In this document: positions 15,501 through 30,500 of the stretch, piece after piece | Layout: the number at the start of each line of letters is the position of its first letter | Position numbering within the stretch: position 1 is the first letter of the stretch | Position numbers and translations under genes: made by a program | Source of the DNA: Hydractinia symbiolongicarpus | Lineage: Eukaryota > Cnidaria > Hydrozoa > Anthoathecata > Hydractiniidae | Length of the DNA stretch: 64,000 bases | Direction: 5' to 3' | Assembly: GCF_029227915.1 (NCBI RefSeq) | Contig: NC_079886.1 | Span: 15,478,501-15,542,500 of the forward strand | Notes under the pieces: generated by a model | Seen by the model: the letters and a program-made list of their open reading frames with translations, nothing else | Told to the model about the DNA's origin: nothing | Database searches by the model: none

Positions 15501-18500
15501 TATCCATATTCCTTCCTAGCAACATTTTTACAAAGTTTTGGCTGTGTGGGCAAAAAAGAAGCAAGTTTGAGATGTACTTACCAATAAAGATTAAAAATAA
15601 GACCTTTAAATCAAGATAATCAAGAATATTTTACATACAATCGCAGTGCCAGCATTTTATAACCTTCGTTAATACTTCTTGGAACTTTATAAACATCTTT
15701 CACAGCCAAAAATAATATTCTTTTCGTAATTTGGTTCGCCTTTTACAACATACATCCAACTACGAACGATGAAGTTTGCTGTGATGAGATGGCGCCAAAT
15801 TTGATAAATACACAGACCGGAAACTTTCAACAACAAAACGAATATGCAATATGGCGGTTTCAGCTTTGTTTACAAATCCTTATTTTTTTATCTTTACTCA
15901 TGAATTAGTTTACTAAGTTCAGTAATAAAAATAAAAATATTTTCGTCGTGTTATTCAACTAATAGCCCGGGTTCCTGACGCTCTGGGCATTACGGGGACT
16001 ACACGGTACAGTGTCGTGAAAAGTAAAAAAAATCCAAGAACAATTAGAAGAAGAAAAAAGTCAGGTATTGTATGTATGCTATTCAACTAATAGCATACAG
16101 TAGACGTTCGGTAATTCGAATGTCGCTTAATTCGAACTTTCCGTTATTTCGTAATAAAAACAAAAATATTTTCGTCGTGTTATTCAATTAATAGGATATT
16201 TTCTATTTTGATCTTTAACTTGTGTATTATTTTTAAAAAAACAGTGTGATCATCGAAGCGTGGCCATCACAATGTATCTAATATTGTTTCTGAATAACCA
16301 CCAGTTTGGCAAATGTGTAAAAATACTGAACCATAAAATGAATGATTTAGCATTCGGGGATAAAAGTAAAAACTTGTATTTTGTAATAAACTTCTAATGA
16401 AGAGATTTTCAGGGTATAATGTGAGTATAATAACGTGTTGTTGTGCTGCAAAGTTTTAAGCCACAAATTCACCTTTTCTAAACAAGCAACTTTAAATTAT
16501 TACCCCTTGATATAAAAATAGCAAACCTTTCAGCAAAACCATTTTTTGCTAACTAAATATTACAAAAACTAAACAATTGTCAAGATTTTACGGGATATTC
16601 CAGACAAGCGGATCTGGTCTTTGAAATTATCTCAGGCATCATGAATTTTCAATCAGCAGCCGTGTCACGGCTGTTCGCCTCTCCTTTAATGTGAACTTAT
16701 ACGGCCAAATTGTTTGTTTTGTGCCACTTAAAGCCAAAACACAAACCACAACCACAAACCACACAACATACAATAAGGGTAATGGAAAGTACAAGTCCTG
16801 TCCCAAGATTCATGCATGCCTGAAGATTTCCTTATATTGCAGAAAATTGCAGTATTAAAAATTTCAGTTTCAGACAATTTACACAATATATTTACACATT
16901 CTGCAACTAATTTTTCCCACACCTGTTAAATTACATAACTTTTTGTCAATATTTTTTTTCTGTTTCTTGAAGTGCAATCCTGTATTCATTTATGGGAATG
17001 GCATCATCAGAAATCTGATATTTTGATACTCAATTTTTAGGCATAACATATTCCTTTAAATTTAAAAAAATGGTATTGGGGGAGAATAGTTTTTTTGATA
17101 CAAAAAGCTTGATGGTTTCCATGATCCACTTATGAATTATATGTATGGTAATATATTTTAACCAAAAAAATAAATTTAGCCTCTTCTTTTTGGTCACACA
17201 TTATAGCAAAATCACCTATGAATTAAAGGGCACCCGAGGTATAAAATGATGTTGGTCTTTATTATAGGGCTTAAAAAGTTAGCTAACCAGTCTTTTCGTT
17301 CTCAAAAAATAAGAGGCCTGGGACGAGCAAGCCAGTGTCATTTTGGCAAAAAAATTTATGCTAATCAATTAATCTTCATAATATTTATGCATTAATAAAG
17401 TTTGAATGCACACCCCTTAACAGGTCTAAATTTACTGATGAAAGAAAATGTCCAAATTTGCCATTACTGAAATATGACATCATAATTCATGCAGCATAAA
17501 TTCTTTAAATGTGAATATCTTGAGACCGAAAAGAGCTTTTTAAAAAATTTAAAAAGACTTGTTAGCTAACTTTTTAAGCTCTATAATATAAGTCCAACAT
17601 CATTTTATACCTTGGGTTCCCTTTAATGTCCATCCATACATCACAACTTTTCTCTGGTTCCGCTCATTACGTTTTCTGATTTTTTGCACAGTAACTTAAA
17701 TGAATACTAAAAAGTGACATTTTTTTTTGGATTTTGAAAAAATAGTAATACTTAAATAATTGGTCCAAAAACTGAACATTGTCTACAAAAGCAGCACCAT
17801 TTAAATTTTAGAAAAAATTGAACCTCTATAAATTATAATTTAAAATAATCTCCTCATGATATATTATAAATTGTAACATATCGTGAGGAGAGTATTTGCA
17901 TTCCTAGTTATTGCGCATTTTTGTAAGGCATTTTTCTTTCAGAAAGTTTTAGTCATTTTCTATAACAGCAAATGACAGTCCACTTTAGCCATACAATGTG
18001 TATATTCTTCCTTGTGGACAAAACCCTTTGTTGGTTGTTTGCATTAGGATTTTACTTTGCATGATAATATAAAACAAGTCGTTTAGCCCATGGAAAAACC
18101 CACTCAGGCAGAGAACCAATGTAAAAGATCCATCATTTAAATTTTGATGGCATTAGCAATGAAGAAAATTTTTTACCCATTCCATGTATTGTGTGGAATC
18201 TGAAATGCTAAGCGAAACAATGTATAGGATCATGTGTGTTGTCAACGGACGATTAAGGAGATATAATGGTTTAAAATTTTGTTGTTGCTATTGTTTATAG
18301 CTTGTAATATTGATTAAGAAAATGTATAGGATCATGCTATTTTGACAAACAATTGAATACATATTGGGCTTTAAAGGTATTGTAATGACGTCATCGTGAT
18401 ATGATCCAAGTTTGGAAAACTTAAAAAAAGCAAAATAAAAGAATATTTTTATGAGGAAACAATGCAAATTAAAGAATTATTTTCAGAGAAAAAAAACATG

Positions 18501-21500
18501 TGCTTTTACTAAATATGGAAATTTAAATCTGTTGCTTAACACTTAGTGCTTAAAATGTTAAAAAAGAAGCAACTTTAGCACTGGGCTAAAGCTTATTAAA
18601 GAGTGTATACTTTCATTTTCAATAAGGTTAAAGGCTTTTTATCTTTACAATTAGAAAGAGCCTTGAAAAATTAAAAAATTATTAATGTTCTAAATACATA
18701 TTCAGTTAGCAGTTAAAAGGACGTATTGTATCTCAGCATTGTGTTCCTTATAAACAACCTCATATCCAGGGCTCCTTGGGTAACACTGTGTCCCCTCTTC
18801 ATCTCTGTGCTGACACAAAATTTTCTGGATAAAAACAACTACAAAAAAACATACATGAAACTACTAATTTTGTTACAAAGTTAGTTTTGGAAAGAAAAAG
18901 CGATACAGTTTCCTGGAGTAAAAACTACATGAAAATGAGTTTATAATTTATGCAACAATAAAATTTGTTATAACAAGCAATAATTTCCAATAGATATTTC
19001 TCTTACTGTTAGGCGATACTATTATGTTAGTAAAATAATCTATGCAATCAGTCTAATGATGCTTTGCAGTGGCTAACATTAAATATTTTCAAACATAAAA
19101 GCATCATTTCTGTGTAGCACTGCCAAAGGTAAAATAGAAAACAACTTACTGTGAGAAGTTTTTCTAAATAAGCTAGTGGAGCCAACTCCTGAAAATCAAT
19201 TACACAATTTGCTGTCAAATCTAACAGTACCAAGCTTGTAAATAACTGCATACCTGAATAAAAAAATAAAAAAATATTTGAAAGTATTCTACTAAGAAGA
19301 ACTCAGTTTTGAAAGAATATGTATTCAAAGTCGAATTATATGCATGATTTGCCTTCATCCCATGCTAATATAACAGGTTCTATAGTGGCCATCCAATATT
19401 AAATTGGCACAATGAACATCTCTTTCATAATAGCTGTTGTCTATCTGTTTTTAAACTTGTTTACCGCACACGAACCCCTACAGCAGGAAAGAGAAACCCA
19501 TTGTGCCCCCGTTCTTGCAGGGACAAGTTCCCTCAAAATAAAGGACCGATCAGTAGCAGACTTTTAGATAAATGACCAATCAGAAACTAGCTCTTTAGAT
19601 TCCTTAGCAACGCTTTTTGCGTTCCTGTGAAAGCAGTCCGAAATTTGGCAAGAAGAACAAAGCAACTTTTAGTGCTAAAGAAAGGAAAGTTTCTGAAGTG
19701 TTTGCTTTATTTTCTTGCTTTGCGATACTTCTAAGAACACTACTCGCATTTTCACAAGATTGGAGTTTTTTAAACTACTTTTCAGGCATTTTTTCTGTTT
19801 GTTTACATTTTTGTTCACCTAAAAGACAAGAGGTTAAGAAAAATATATTGTCACATTTTCTAGCCTCATAGAAATGTTAAACAAACAATTTTAAGATATT
19901 GACTACAGATGTAGATTTATAAGTGAGTATCAAAGCCTGCAGCTAGCTGGCTATCTCTATAATAATAGCTGTTGTCTATCTGTTTTTCTGTCTGTTACGG
20001 AAACACAAAATGCGATATATTAAAGAGAGACAACCCCATGGATTTTTCCACAGGCTGACAACTAGTCTATATTATAATGCCGTCCGTCCGTCCGTCCGTC
20101 CGTCCGTCCGTCCGTCTGTCTTGTGAGACAAAGATGGTAGCTGTGAGTAATGCAGGTTTCTTAAAAAATGGCAGCTCTAATGGTATGTTACTCATAGTAT
20201 CAACCACCATCTAGCCTCCTCAAAATAAAGTGATTGAGTTCCAGAACCAACTAAAGTTGCAAATTTTCAAAGTTTTGTCCCCACAAGTAGTTATATAGGA
20301 CATCTCCATACTAGATTCACACAATTTGAAGTTGTCACGGTTCACTTATCAATGTTTATGAGGACTTGGGATCATAACTCTCAAAATATGCTAATTCTTG
20401 CTGACATCAGCATGGCCATTTCCCTTAAAGTTTAGGGGCCTTTGTGAGCTCTGAGGTGGATTCTTCTGTAAAGGGTATTCATTAGGGTACAAATAACACA
20501 TGTTAAATGCTGCTTACCTAATCTACGCATCTGAAAAAGTAGTGGAAAATTTGAGAGTTTATGCTTTTTGCCAACTCTGTAAAAATGGCCAAAAAAGTAC
20601 TTTGGGTGTTCTATGAACTTGGCATAGCAATTTAAAAGTGGGTACACAGCTTTATCAATAAATAATATGCTAATACCCGTATACGTCTGTCTGTCACGCA
20701 AAATGGTAGCTTAGCTGCGCATCACTGCTTCCCTTTTACCACGCAACAACAATGCTAAAACAACCATAATATTTGTTTTTTTCGTCACCTTTTCATCTTT
20801 CTAGCAACCTTTTTATACATCTTTTTAAAGTCATGTCCCTTTTTACCACTGCAAAAAATCGACTTTTTTTCGATCTAGCCACCCCGACAACTAATCCAGA
20901 CTATTAATCCAGAGTAATAAGCCTGTCAACCCTTTTGCACCGGACTTTAACTTCATTAACCAATCAGAAACCTTATCCGTTTTGCGTGTTTGCACAGCCT
21001 GGCGTTTCATTTCAGGCCGGAGTGTCCACCGGATCACCAGAATATCACAACCACAGGGCCACGAGGACGAATTGGTTTTACATTGGTTTTACACACTTAA
21101 TCTGTTCTCAATCTTTCCCCATTTTCTTTGAAGCACTTAGCTACATCTTAAGTTTTCACCCCTTTATATTTCTCATGTTCTCTAGCCATGTATTAATCTT
21201 AAACAAACCAATTTTAGGATTTTAGCTAGGAATGGAGATTTCAAGGCAGCATTTCTGCTAAAGCTAGCTAGCTAGCTATAGCTAGCTGTATTTATTCCCA
21301 TCATTTTAAGTTTTTATTCAGTTTGGTATGTCAATATTTATTTTTATGTTGGGGTTGTGGCTATCTAGCTAGCTAGCTCTTGAGCTAGTTCTGGCTAAAA
21401 AGTGAAAGTAGCCAAATGCAGTTTTTAGCTAGCTACAATAAATTTCCTATTTAATAATTATATGATGCTAAACATAGTTATGTAACTACACATTTTAATA

Positions 21501-24500
21501 CTGTCATGAAAATTGGGCAAAGTAATTTTTTTTAGCTGGACAAAGCAATGATGGGCTGTTTCCTGTGATTTTATTTAAACCGTTGTGATAGAGTTGAAAA
21601 ATTATATTACGCTCATGTGTGACAAGATTTACCTCTAATAAACGTTTGACCTGGTGTTAACAACGGGCTGTTTTGTATGTTTTTTTATTTAAATTCAAGT
21701 TGTAATAAGTTTTTTTGGGAAAAGACTTACGCCTATACGCATGTGTGACACAATTTACCTGTACTAAGTGCTCAGTCCAGTGTCATGATTAATTTGTTAA
21801 CGTTTAATGAAACTTATTCTGTAAAATAAAATAATATTGACTAATTTTTTTTGCTATCACGGGTAACAACGGGTTTTACACTGCTAAAAGGGTATTAAGC
21901 ATAAATGTATATTAATTGCACCACAGGGTTTTTAACTGCTGAGTAACACTTTTACTTATGGCTTACCCCGGCGTGCGAAGCCAGGTCCCCTGGCTAATAT
22001 ATTAAATATGTCCAGCTTGACAGCTTGTATTTTTATTCCAATCAAAGACCCTATGCAGAATGACAGTAAGTGGTCGGTGCTGAATAATAATATTAGTTAT
22101 CAAAATTTTACCTACCGTGGTAAATTTTGAGGAAGTCTTAATTTTGACTTATTAATAATTTTGATTTCCCCACCCCCTCCATAACTTTTCAAACTTGGCA
22201 CACTTAATACGTCATAACTACTTGTGACGTCATTCAAATTTCGAAATTTGTCTAAAATACCACTCTTCTTAAAATTCAGTTCAACAACGAATTTTACAAT
22301 CTGATTAACGCTTTTGGTAGGCTAATAACATATTTTTCAGTCTAACATAAACCGCATAAAAAAAATCGCCCGAAAAACCAGAATTTTTCTGATTCTCAGG
22401 TGAATTTGAAAAAAATCTGGAAATCGAGTTAGTCACATGTCCTAATTCTCTGCTAAATGATTGCCTTTGTTAAATAAAGTTGGTACCAAGTTGTAAGGAT
22501 ATTCCTAACAAAAATTATTAAATTTTCCTGATTATAAGGACTTCATAGAAATTTATGGGGTAATTTTAGTTGTATGAGGCCTGTGTAAAAAGCGGTTACT
22601 TGTACGGCAGTAAGGCATTGGCAGTGAGGCATGAAGATCTTGGCCATTTAGAAAGGAATTATATGAGAATGGTTACGTGAATGTGTAATGCCAGTCTGAG
22701 AGATAGAAAGAGTTCAGATGAGCTAAGAAGCAGGCTAAGTATCCGTAGCATTAAAGATGTTATCCAGATAGAAGATTGAGTTTATTGGGACACTTGGAGA
22801 GAATGGAGGAGGATTATTGGGTAAGAAAGTGTGGAGTCTTAATAGTTCTTGGGGCAAAGCCTAGAGGTTGACTGGGCAGGAGGTAATACTGATTTGATGC
22901 AGAGGAATTTGAGTTTAGATCTAACACTGTCTAGATTAGATTGGAAGAGGGTCATTAACATACCCAGTCTAACCCATGCTAGCATGGAAAACAGACCTAA
23001 GGCTGTGAGAGGTTCGAAACCTAAAAATTTGGTATATAGGTGTCTCACAAATATGAAAACTCATAGCCAAAAAGTTATTAAAAAAAAACCGGCAAGGAAG
23101 AGGCAGAATCCGCCCCTACCTTCTTCTTCCTGGGAGAAATAGGGTTAACTAATGGAATTTTTGTCTGTCTTTTATATTATGTAAACAGGTTGACTAATGT
23201 TTGAGAAAACATATCTTTGTAACTGCAAAAGGGTTACAGTTATCCTGTATAGCTACATCCAGCGTGCTAGGTCCCAGTTATTTTTTTTATTTCTGCTGTT
23301 AAAAGTAATTGGAAGAAGTAACAGTCCTTTACTGTTCATGAGGTGTCTAGCTTGCATTCTACAGTTTATCAGAATTTTAAGGACAAAACCATATGTATCA
23401 TAGAAACTGAAGAGTTTATAATCAAATAACAATAATACAAATACATGATAAATATAAAAATAATAGAAATACATGATGAAAATAAAAATGTACAACCTCA
23501 CCTTGTAAAGTTGTGAGGTTGTTATTACGCAGTATCAAGTTAGTTAACGTGTGAGACAATTTTGATGGTAAGACTGGAACATTCAAGATGGCGTTATATC
23601 CAAGATTCAAATAGCTAACAGATGGCATAGACTAAAATACACGTGAAAACACAATTCTACTGTTTGCAAAAACACTTTGTGTAAAACCAAGAATTTTACA
23701 TCTATCCTTGTTAGTGGTTTAATAGTTTAAATTAATACACACAAATATATTGAAAAATTAACATGTGCGAAATAGATTTTTTTTCACTGTGTAAAAATTA
23801 GTATATGTGCGAAATTTAAGTCGAATAAGGTAAAACAATTTTAATCAGTAACATGATTGTTTGACATGCAGCTGTGTGTAAAAGGACCATTCTAGAAATT
23901 GCAAATCCATTTGCCAATACGGTGCACACATTTTAATGCCCAAAATGCATTTTGCTTTGTTTAAACTAATTCAACCTTGTTACACCTAATAATTACTATT
24001 TAGTACTTTCATTATTTTTAAGGCTCAGCAAGTTTTCTGCTCTATTTTTTCTGTAAAAAGGGCCAACTAATATGATGGATTTTAATTGAGTTGAGTACTA
24101 AACGTCATAACTCCCTAAAGTGTCAAAACAGATATATAATGACAGCAGTATCTCAAAAAACAGTCTGAATACATCACTAGTCAAAAAATACTGGTCCCTG
24201 AATGAATGATGTATAATAATGAAAATTTACCGCCTTACACATACTAATTTTTTATGAAATTGGTGTTACTGCCAGATTTCACAAGAAAGAAGGAAAAAGG
24301 CCTTTCCATATAGCAACAGTGTTCCTTTTTTTCACTTTAAACTTACCACAGAATCAGCACATGTCAGACAATTGTAACTCAAGTTAAGAGATTCTAAAGC
24401 AGGGAGTAATTTCTAAAATGTAATCCATATTAATGTCAATAATAACTAAAAAATATCCTGTACGAATCTAACAAGTAGTAGAGCTTTAGCTAACAAAAAA

Positions 24501-27500
24501 GCCATTGTATATTTGCATTTAAAATCCCCAAACGTATATAAGTAATTAAAAGAAATCTGTAGCGCAGGAGTCAGGCAATTTCTTTTTAACAATTTAAAGG
24601 GTTTTCTGCTCCTTTTTTCTCCTGTTTTTCTAGGTTTTTCACTATAATGTTTCTGATATTTTAAGGCCTTGACACAAGCAAAAAATACTTAAGTAACCAA
24701 CAAAGTGATATATCAGAAAAAGGCAGTATTGAACATTCAACCCACAAAATATAGAAAATTAAAAACAGTATAAAAACAGTATAATCAGACAGAAATGTTT
24801 TTAAAAATAATAAAATTTTTTCAAGGTTTTCAACTTTTTTCCATGAAATGACGTATATTAAGGGTTTTCGAGGTCATCATCAGATAAATTTTGAGGTGTT
24901 CAAGGCCCAACAGACACATACTCAACAGGTTGTATGAACAGTATCATTAAAGCTGCCAACGTTCTGCCCAAGCATTCAAAAGTGAAAAAACTTTACCAAA
25001 GCATCATCTTGCAAGTCTGCAATATTGTTGTAACTCAAATCAAGAACAGATAGTAATGGCAAAATAAACACATCTCCTTGATCTTGCCCAAATTGTTTTA
25101 CAACTTCCTAAAAAGTTAGTATCCAACAAATACAAAAAGTAAATTTAAAGTCCAACACAAGCTACCTATCACGAAGACTCCAGCAATACTAACCACTAAG
25201 CTATCACTAAAAAAAAAATTTTTTCAGTATTTGACTTACGAAAACAGAATTTGTAGACCGACAACAAATTAACATTCTTAACTGTCGTCTGATTGCATGC
25301 AGATTCTTTATGTAACGAATGGGTATTTTTCTTATCTATAACAACATAAATTGGTTGAGAGAAAACAAAGCATAATATATATGCACAATAATCTTTGTTT
25401 TCTAATACACACTAATCGCAACCATCTAAAAATGTGTCATAAACCAAAATGGCAATAAAAATAACAAATTCAGCTCTTTTTAAATACCTATGAGTGTGCT
25501 CTAGGACATCAAATTCTTGAAATAGATGCAATAAAAATGTGGAAAATGCTACACTAACCTCCAAAACCTGCAGTGATTTAAAGTAATGAAGGCTGAGAAG
25601 AGGACAGTCAGATGAAACTGCGCCAGCAAGTAGCTAAGAAAAAATTAACACATAATAGAAACATCAAGAAACAGTTGACATAATAATTACTGATTAGCAA
25701 ATTTACTGATTTAGTTTTAAGGTTTATTTGTGTGATACCACATTATTGTTACTTATCTTATTTATCTTACTAGTTATTAAAGACTCATTTGTGACTTTTA
25801 TTTGAGACGCAGGTTGTGAAAGTTACTGATTATTCAACATGTCACACATTTGTGTATGGTTTTTATTTCGAAAGGATAAATATTGGAAGGCAAATAAAAT
25901 ATCAAGATGTGACTATAAGCCCATAAAAAGTTAAGAAAAAAGTTGAAGAGGGAAGGGAGAGGGAGCTGCATCACCCCTCCTGTCCAGCACGAATAGGATT
26001 AGGGGCGGTTACAACCTTTGTAATTTTAGACGGCACTTGGCATTTGCGGAGGTAATTACCGACATATTTTCAAAACATGTACCTTCTTGTCGGCAATTAT
26101 TTGACGTGGTAAAATCGCACATAAAAAGTCCCTAGCCCTTGTGCGATCGGACGTGCACAAAATAGCCGAAGATATAACAACGGAAAAAAGTATTTGTTTC
26201 TCCAGAGCATAGTTCAGTTGCCTCCTACGGCAATGCACGAACAACAAACTCTTAGCAAGAAAACAGTTAGTTTTGCGCTTTAACTGCATCATTAAAAACA
26301 GTTTGTGTCACCAGTGTAGTTTGATTAAATCATTGCAGAAAACGCTAAAATATAAATAAAATGCCATTTTTTTCTGCGTTGAACTTTAATATTTACGCAA
26401 TTAACTATTATTATTTTATTTCTTATTTTCTTCGCTTTTCTCCGGTAAAAATATTTTTTATTTAGGAGGTAGCTAAATCATTTTTTGTGTTTTGTTAAGT
26501 TTAAAAACTTGGTTGCTGCCACAGTGTGCGAATATAGCCACAGCAGTTATTTGTCGACGCTAAAAAGGGTGAATTATGAGGGTTTCGTTGGACATTAATG
26601 TATGATGTATGCTTTTAAAAGGTCTAATCACGGAGGTGCAGAGCAGCGTTGATGTTAGACAGGATACCTGTCTCTCTTTTTTGCTTCGGCGCTTCAATGT
26701 CTGTCCTTCTTTTGTCACCCTGCTTATTTTAGCGCGCTATCGCAAAAGGGAAGGCAAAATGATGGGTTTAGTTTACTAGACTACGTTGATGCTGGCGCTA
26801 CATATTGGAAGAATATCATGAAAAAAACAAATTTTGGCTCTTTCTGTATCGTGGGAGGAATTAAAGTAGTATTCTTTTCTATTGATTTTTTAATACCTAT
26901 ATTAAAATACCCGTATACGTCTTTCATGTAGCGAGTCGCACGCAATGCGGTATAAAAAGGACGGGCGAACCTGTGGATTTTTCCACGGGCTAAAAACTAG
27001 TTTTTTAATAAAAAATATATCCATCTAGTGAGTAACTTCAGCAATCTCGTCCCCAAGGACTGCTGAGAACAAGATTGGCAATGCTCACTTGAGCATCATA
27101 CCCCACATAGGTTTCCAGGTTATAGATCAGTAATTTTTACAACCTGTTTGTTGAAATAAATTTTTTTAAATTTGAAATAAAAGAAATCATGCACATATAT
27201 CTGCTGTTAATATGTTATTTTTTTTTATTGCTTAGACGGCTAGTATATCATGTTGAATTATTTTTTTTAAAAAAAAACAAATCATTTGTACAGAGGTCGA
27301 TGTGGAAAGTACGTTGAATTTTTTTAACTTTGTTGCAACAATATATTAATTATTTTTGGCTATGAAAGTCATTAATAATAGCGAGTGAAAGTCATTAATT
27401 TGTGAGTGCTACTGAAATACTACGTAATAGGGTCACGTGCCACTAAAAAGGACTGGAGCTAGTCTGAAATTTTTAACGAACAAAAAGATCGAAGCGACCA

Positions 27501-30500
27501 TCAAGGCGGCAAGAAAAACAAATATTTAAAAAACGATCTCTGGGGTTACATGAACTTTTAACAAAAAGTGAATATGTAATTGGGAATTTCTTATGAAAAT
27601 CTTTCAGGTAAGTCCAACTTGTAAAAGTACCTCGGGATCCCTTAAGTTCTTTCTACGCAGTATGTCAGAATAATTTTAAAAAAAAGGAAACAGCAAGATT
27701 AAAGAATAAATTTTTGAGAAAACAATGCGAAATTAAAGGATAATTTATTGATGGAAAAGTACAAAATTAACGAATAATTGTCTAAGGAAATAATGCAAAA
27801 TTAAAGAAAAATTTTTATGAAAAAAAACATGGAGAAATTAAAAAATTATTTTGTGAGGAAACAATGCAAATAATAATAATTTTTATAGGAAACAGGCTGA
27901 GGTCGTTGGTTAGAAAACGTGTTCAATAGACCTATTTTCATATCCATTTGGTTCCGCGAAATATGCATGCGGAAATGCAGAATAACATGAAAACGAGATT
28001 AGTTATGAGCACATTTTGGGATGGTGGTTGTTAACATGCAAGCTTGAGGAATGTATCACCAAAATGCTGACTTTTAGATATTAACTGGCAGTTTTACATG
28101 ATCGTAGTTAACACAGTTATAAAGAGGGTATTGGTAGTGGTAGTGTGACATAAAAGTTAAAATATTGCAAATTTTAAGAGCGTATCTTTTGATATATGTT
28201 ATCCAAAAAAATAAAAATAAAATAATATACTTTTTCTTAAAAGAATGTCTGCATTTCAGCTGTAAATGTGCCTAATTTTCAACGAAACCTCAGTCTCAAT
28301 GTTCTTAAAACCAGGTATTTTGTTTTCTTGCTTACACGAAGTCTTGAAAATTAATCTTGCAGAATTTTTCAAATTGTTTATTTACAGAAAATAATCTCCA
28401 TGGAATTCTTTAATAGTGTTGATTTGTGAAAATATAAAACCAAAAAAACTTGTTTTTGACCTCACAAAATTTTTTTATTGTTTTCACTTATTAAAGTTCG
28501 ACTTGACAAGCATTTTGGGATAAAATTTTCACAGCCATTTCTTCTTTTCTAGCCAGTACGTCAGTAACCATTTTTTAAATTGTTTTGTAAAGTGATCCTT
28601 TTAAGGAAAAAAAATGTTTTTGAATAAGCGAAATCACTGGACAATTTCATTTGCCTGAAAAAATACGAAGGTGACATTCTCTGAATACAAAATTTAAAAA
28701 TTAGGATATTATCCCTTTTGTCAACCTTATATTTTAGAATTTTAAATAATTTTTTTACTAAATACAATCTAGGATACAGGCTTAAAATGTGACACAAACA
28801 AGCAAGAACATTCCAAGGAAAGTTTAAAGTCCAATTTTCCCTACCAAGTCAAATTAGTATCCTAATTCTGAAATCACAAATGTGTAAAATGTAAGTTTTA
28901 AACACTTCTAAAACTACCCTCACTTGGAAAAAAATAAACGAGGTAAGTGTTGCTGCTGCTGAGGCACAGCAATGCCAGCGTCTAGGCATCCCTTAAGATC
29001 GTGTTTATATTGAAGTGTGTGTATAGTTTTATTTTTTGTTGTGTGTTCATAGCCTTAAGTTTTATGTTAAATGTTTCACGTCATTAACTTTATGTTACAT
29101 GTTAGTATTTTAATGTACGTTATTGCTGTCTTGTTCCTCTGTTCTTATGTCTGTTAACAGACCATTGTGTTACTCGTAAAGTTCTTTTGTTTTTTGTATT
29201 ATTAGTTTGTTGCGTTTTGCATTTTTAGCATGTAGTGGATTCATGTGTGTATTTTTACTTAGTATGTGTGTATTGCTTGCGTGTGATGTTGTTTGGTGGT
29301 GGTTTAGTGAAAGTGGTTTAGTAAGATATTTTGTTTTGTTTTTATGTTTCTATATCTATTTTGTTCGTGCGTTCTTGTTTGCTTTCTTTTATTATTTGCT
29401 CTTTTTGTATTTTTTTAAACTAAAGTTTTCGTATTTTATTTAGCGTTTATGGATTAAAACCTATCGTTTGTGGCATTAAATTCGTATCCGTTTGAACCCT
29501 AACAAATAGTGTTGACTTGTGTGTGTGCGACACTACTAGTAAGGCATCCTCCTGCTGTTTCTTTCCAGCAGTCCGATATCCCCAAAAAAATCCTGGATAC
29601 GTCACTGATAGAAAAAATAAAAAATTAGATTTCTAGATTCTCAAGCTATAACAATTTTTTTTATTATTGTTAATTTTAAGAGGTAATACGCACAAGATTA
29701 ATTATTTGACTTTAATAAAATGGTGTTAGTTTGTTTGAAACAATGAAAGTTGTACATCAAAGGTGATAAATTCAAAATATGAAAGGTTGTAGGGATGCAT
29801 GATAACGGATTTAATATCTTTATGATAAAAATGAACAACCATTTACTAAATTTAAAAGATAATATTGCTTATATATGTAGGTTATACTGTCTATGTGCAT
29901 CACTAACATAACACTGCATGAAGTATAGTGGGTTTGTCTGCGGCTCCCAGTTTTGAGATTTGCAGATCGAATCCTGCTTACTGTCAGGCAGTATGTTAGT
30001 AATGGCAAAGTAGTCCTTCTGCAATAAGAAAATATTGCAGAGGGACTAAAATATTGTAAACAAACTTAAGTAAAACTTAGAAATAAATAATAGCTCAGCT
30101 AATATCATATTTCTCAATATAGATGCACCTTTGTGTATGCTAGAGTAGAGAAACACCTTGTGGTATTTTGTGATTAGGTATTCACTACTGTAGCCACGTT
30201 ATGCGCAGAAAACAACAAACTCTGTCCCAGTGGTCACTAAATTCAGACTAAGATCTTGCATGGTCCTTGCAATATAAAAAAACTAAGAAATGATAGTAAA
30301 AAACAAGATGGAACATAATGTAGACTATTATACAACTAGTATTTCAAATATTTTTTAAAAAATAAAAAAACCAACCTTAAAAGAAACAACTTTCTGTATG
30401 AAATCAAAAACAAAATAGATCATTTCAATTTGTTTAATGTCGCTTCTTTGTGCAGCAACTTGAAAACAAGGTTGGTTGATACCTTGAAAAAGATAATATA

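Larger units (their letters stand above)
14583..19149. other. Large intron
   Basis: No host exon recognised between 14582 and 19150 apart from the doubtful fragment at 18702-18824. It holds the MITE at 17227-17622 and the direct repeat at 15924-16193. The segment 15700-15870 is less AT-rich with ATGGCG-type motifs and was considered as a promoter, without firm support. Confidence 0.6.

Noticed and set aside
15700-15870. Promoter and start site of a separate minus-strand gene near 15.7 kb
   Set aside because: The exons on both sides (19150 and 14582) encode consecutive parts of the same LRR region in compatible phase, so this is intronic.
23004-23030. GGTTCGAAACC as a tRNA B box
   Set aside because: No A box or stem pairing around it; it lies in the LINE remnant.
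29207-29443. Hydrophobic 78-codon plus-strand frame in a T-rich intron
   Set aside because: Composition follows the T-rich strand (Phe, Leu, Val); no family resemblance and no splice context.
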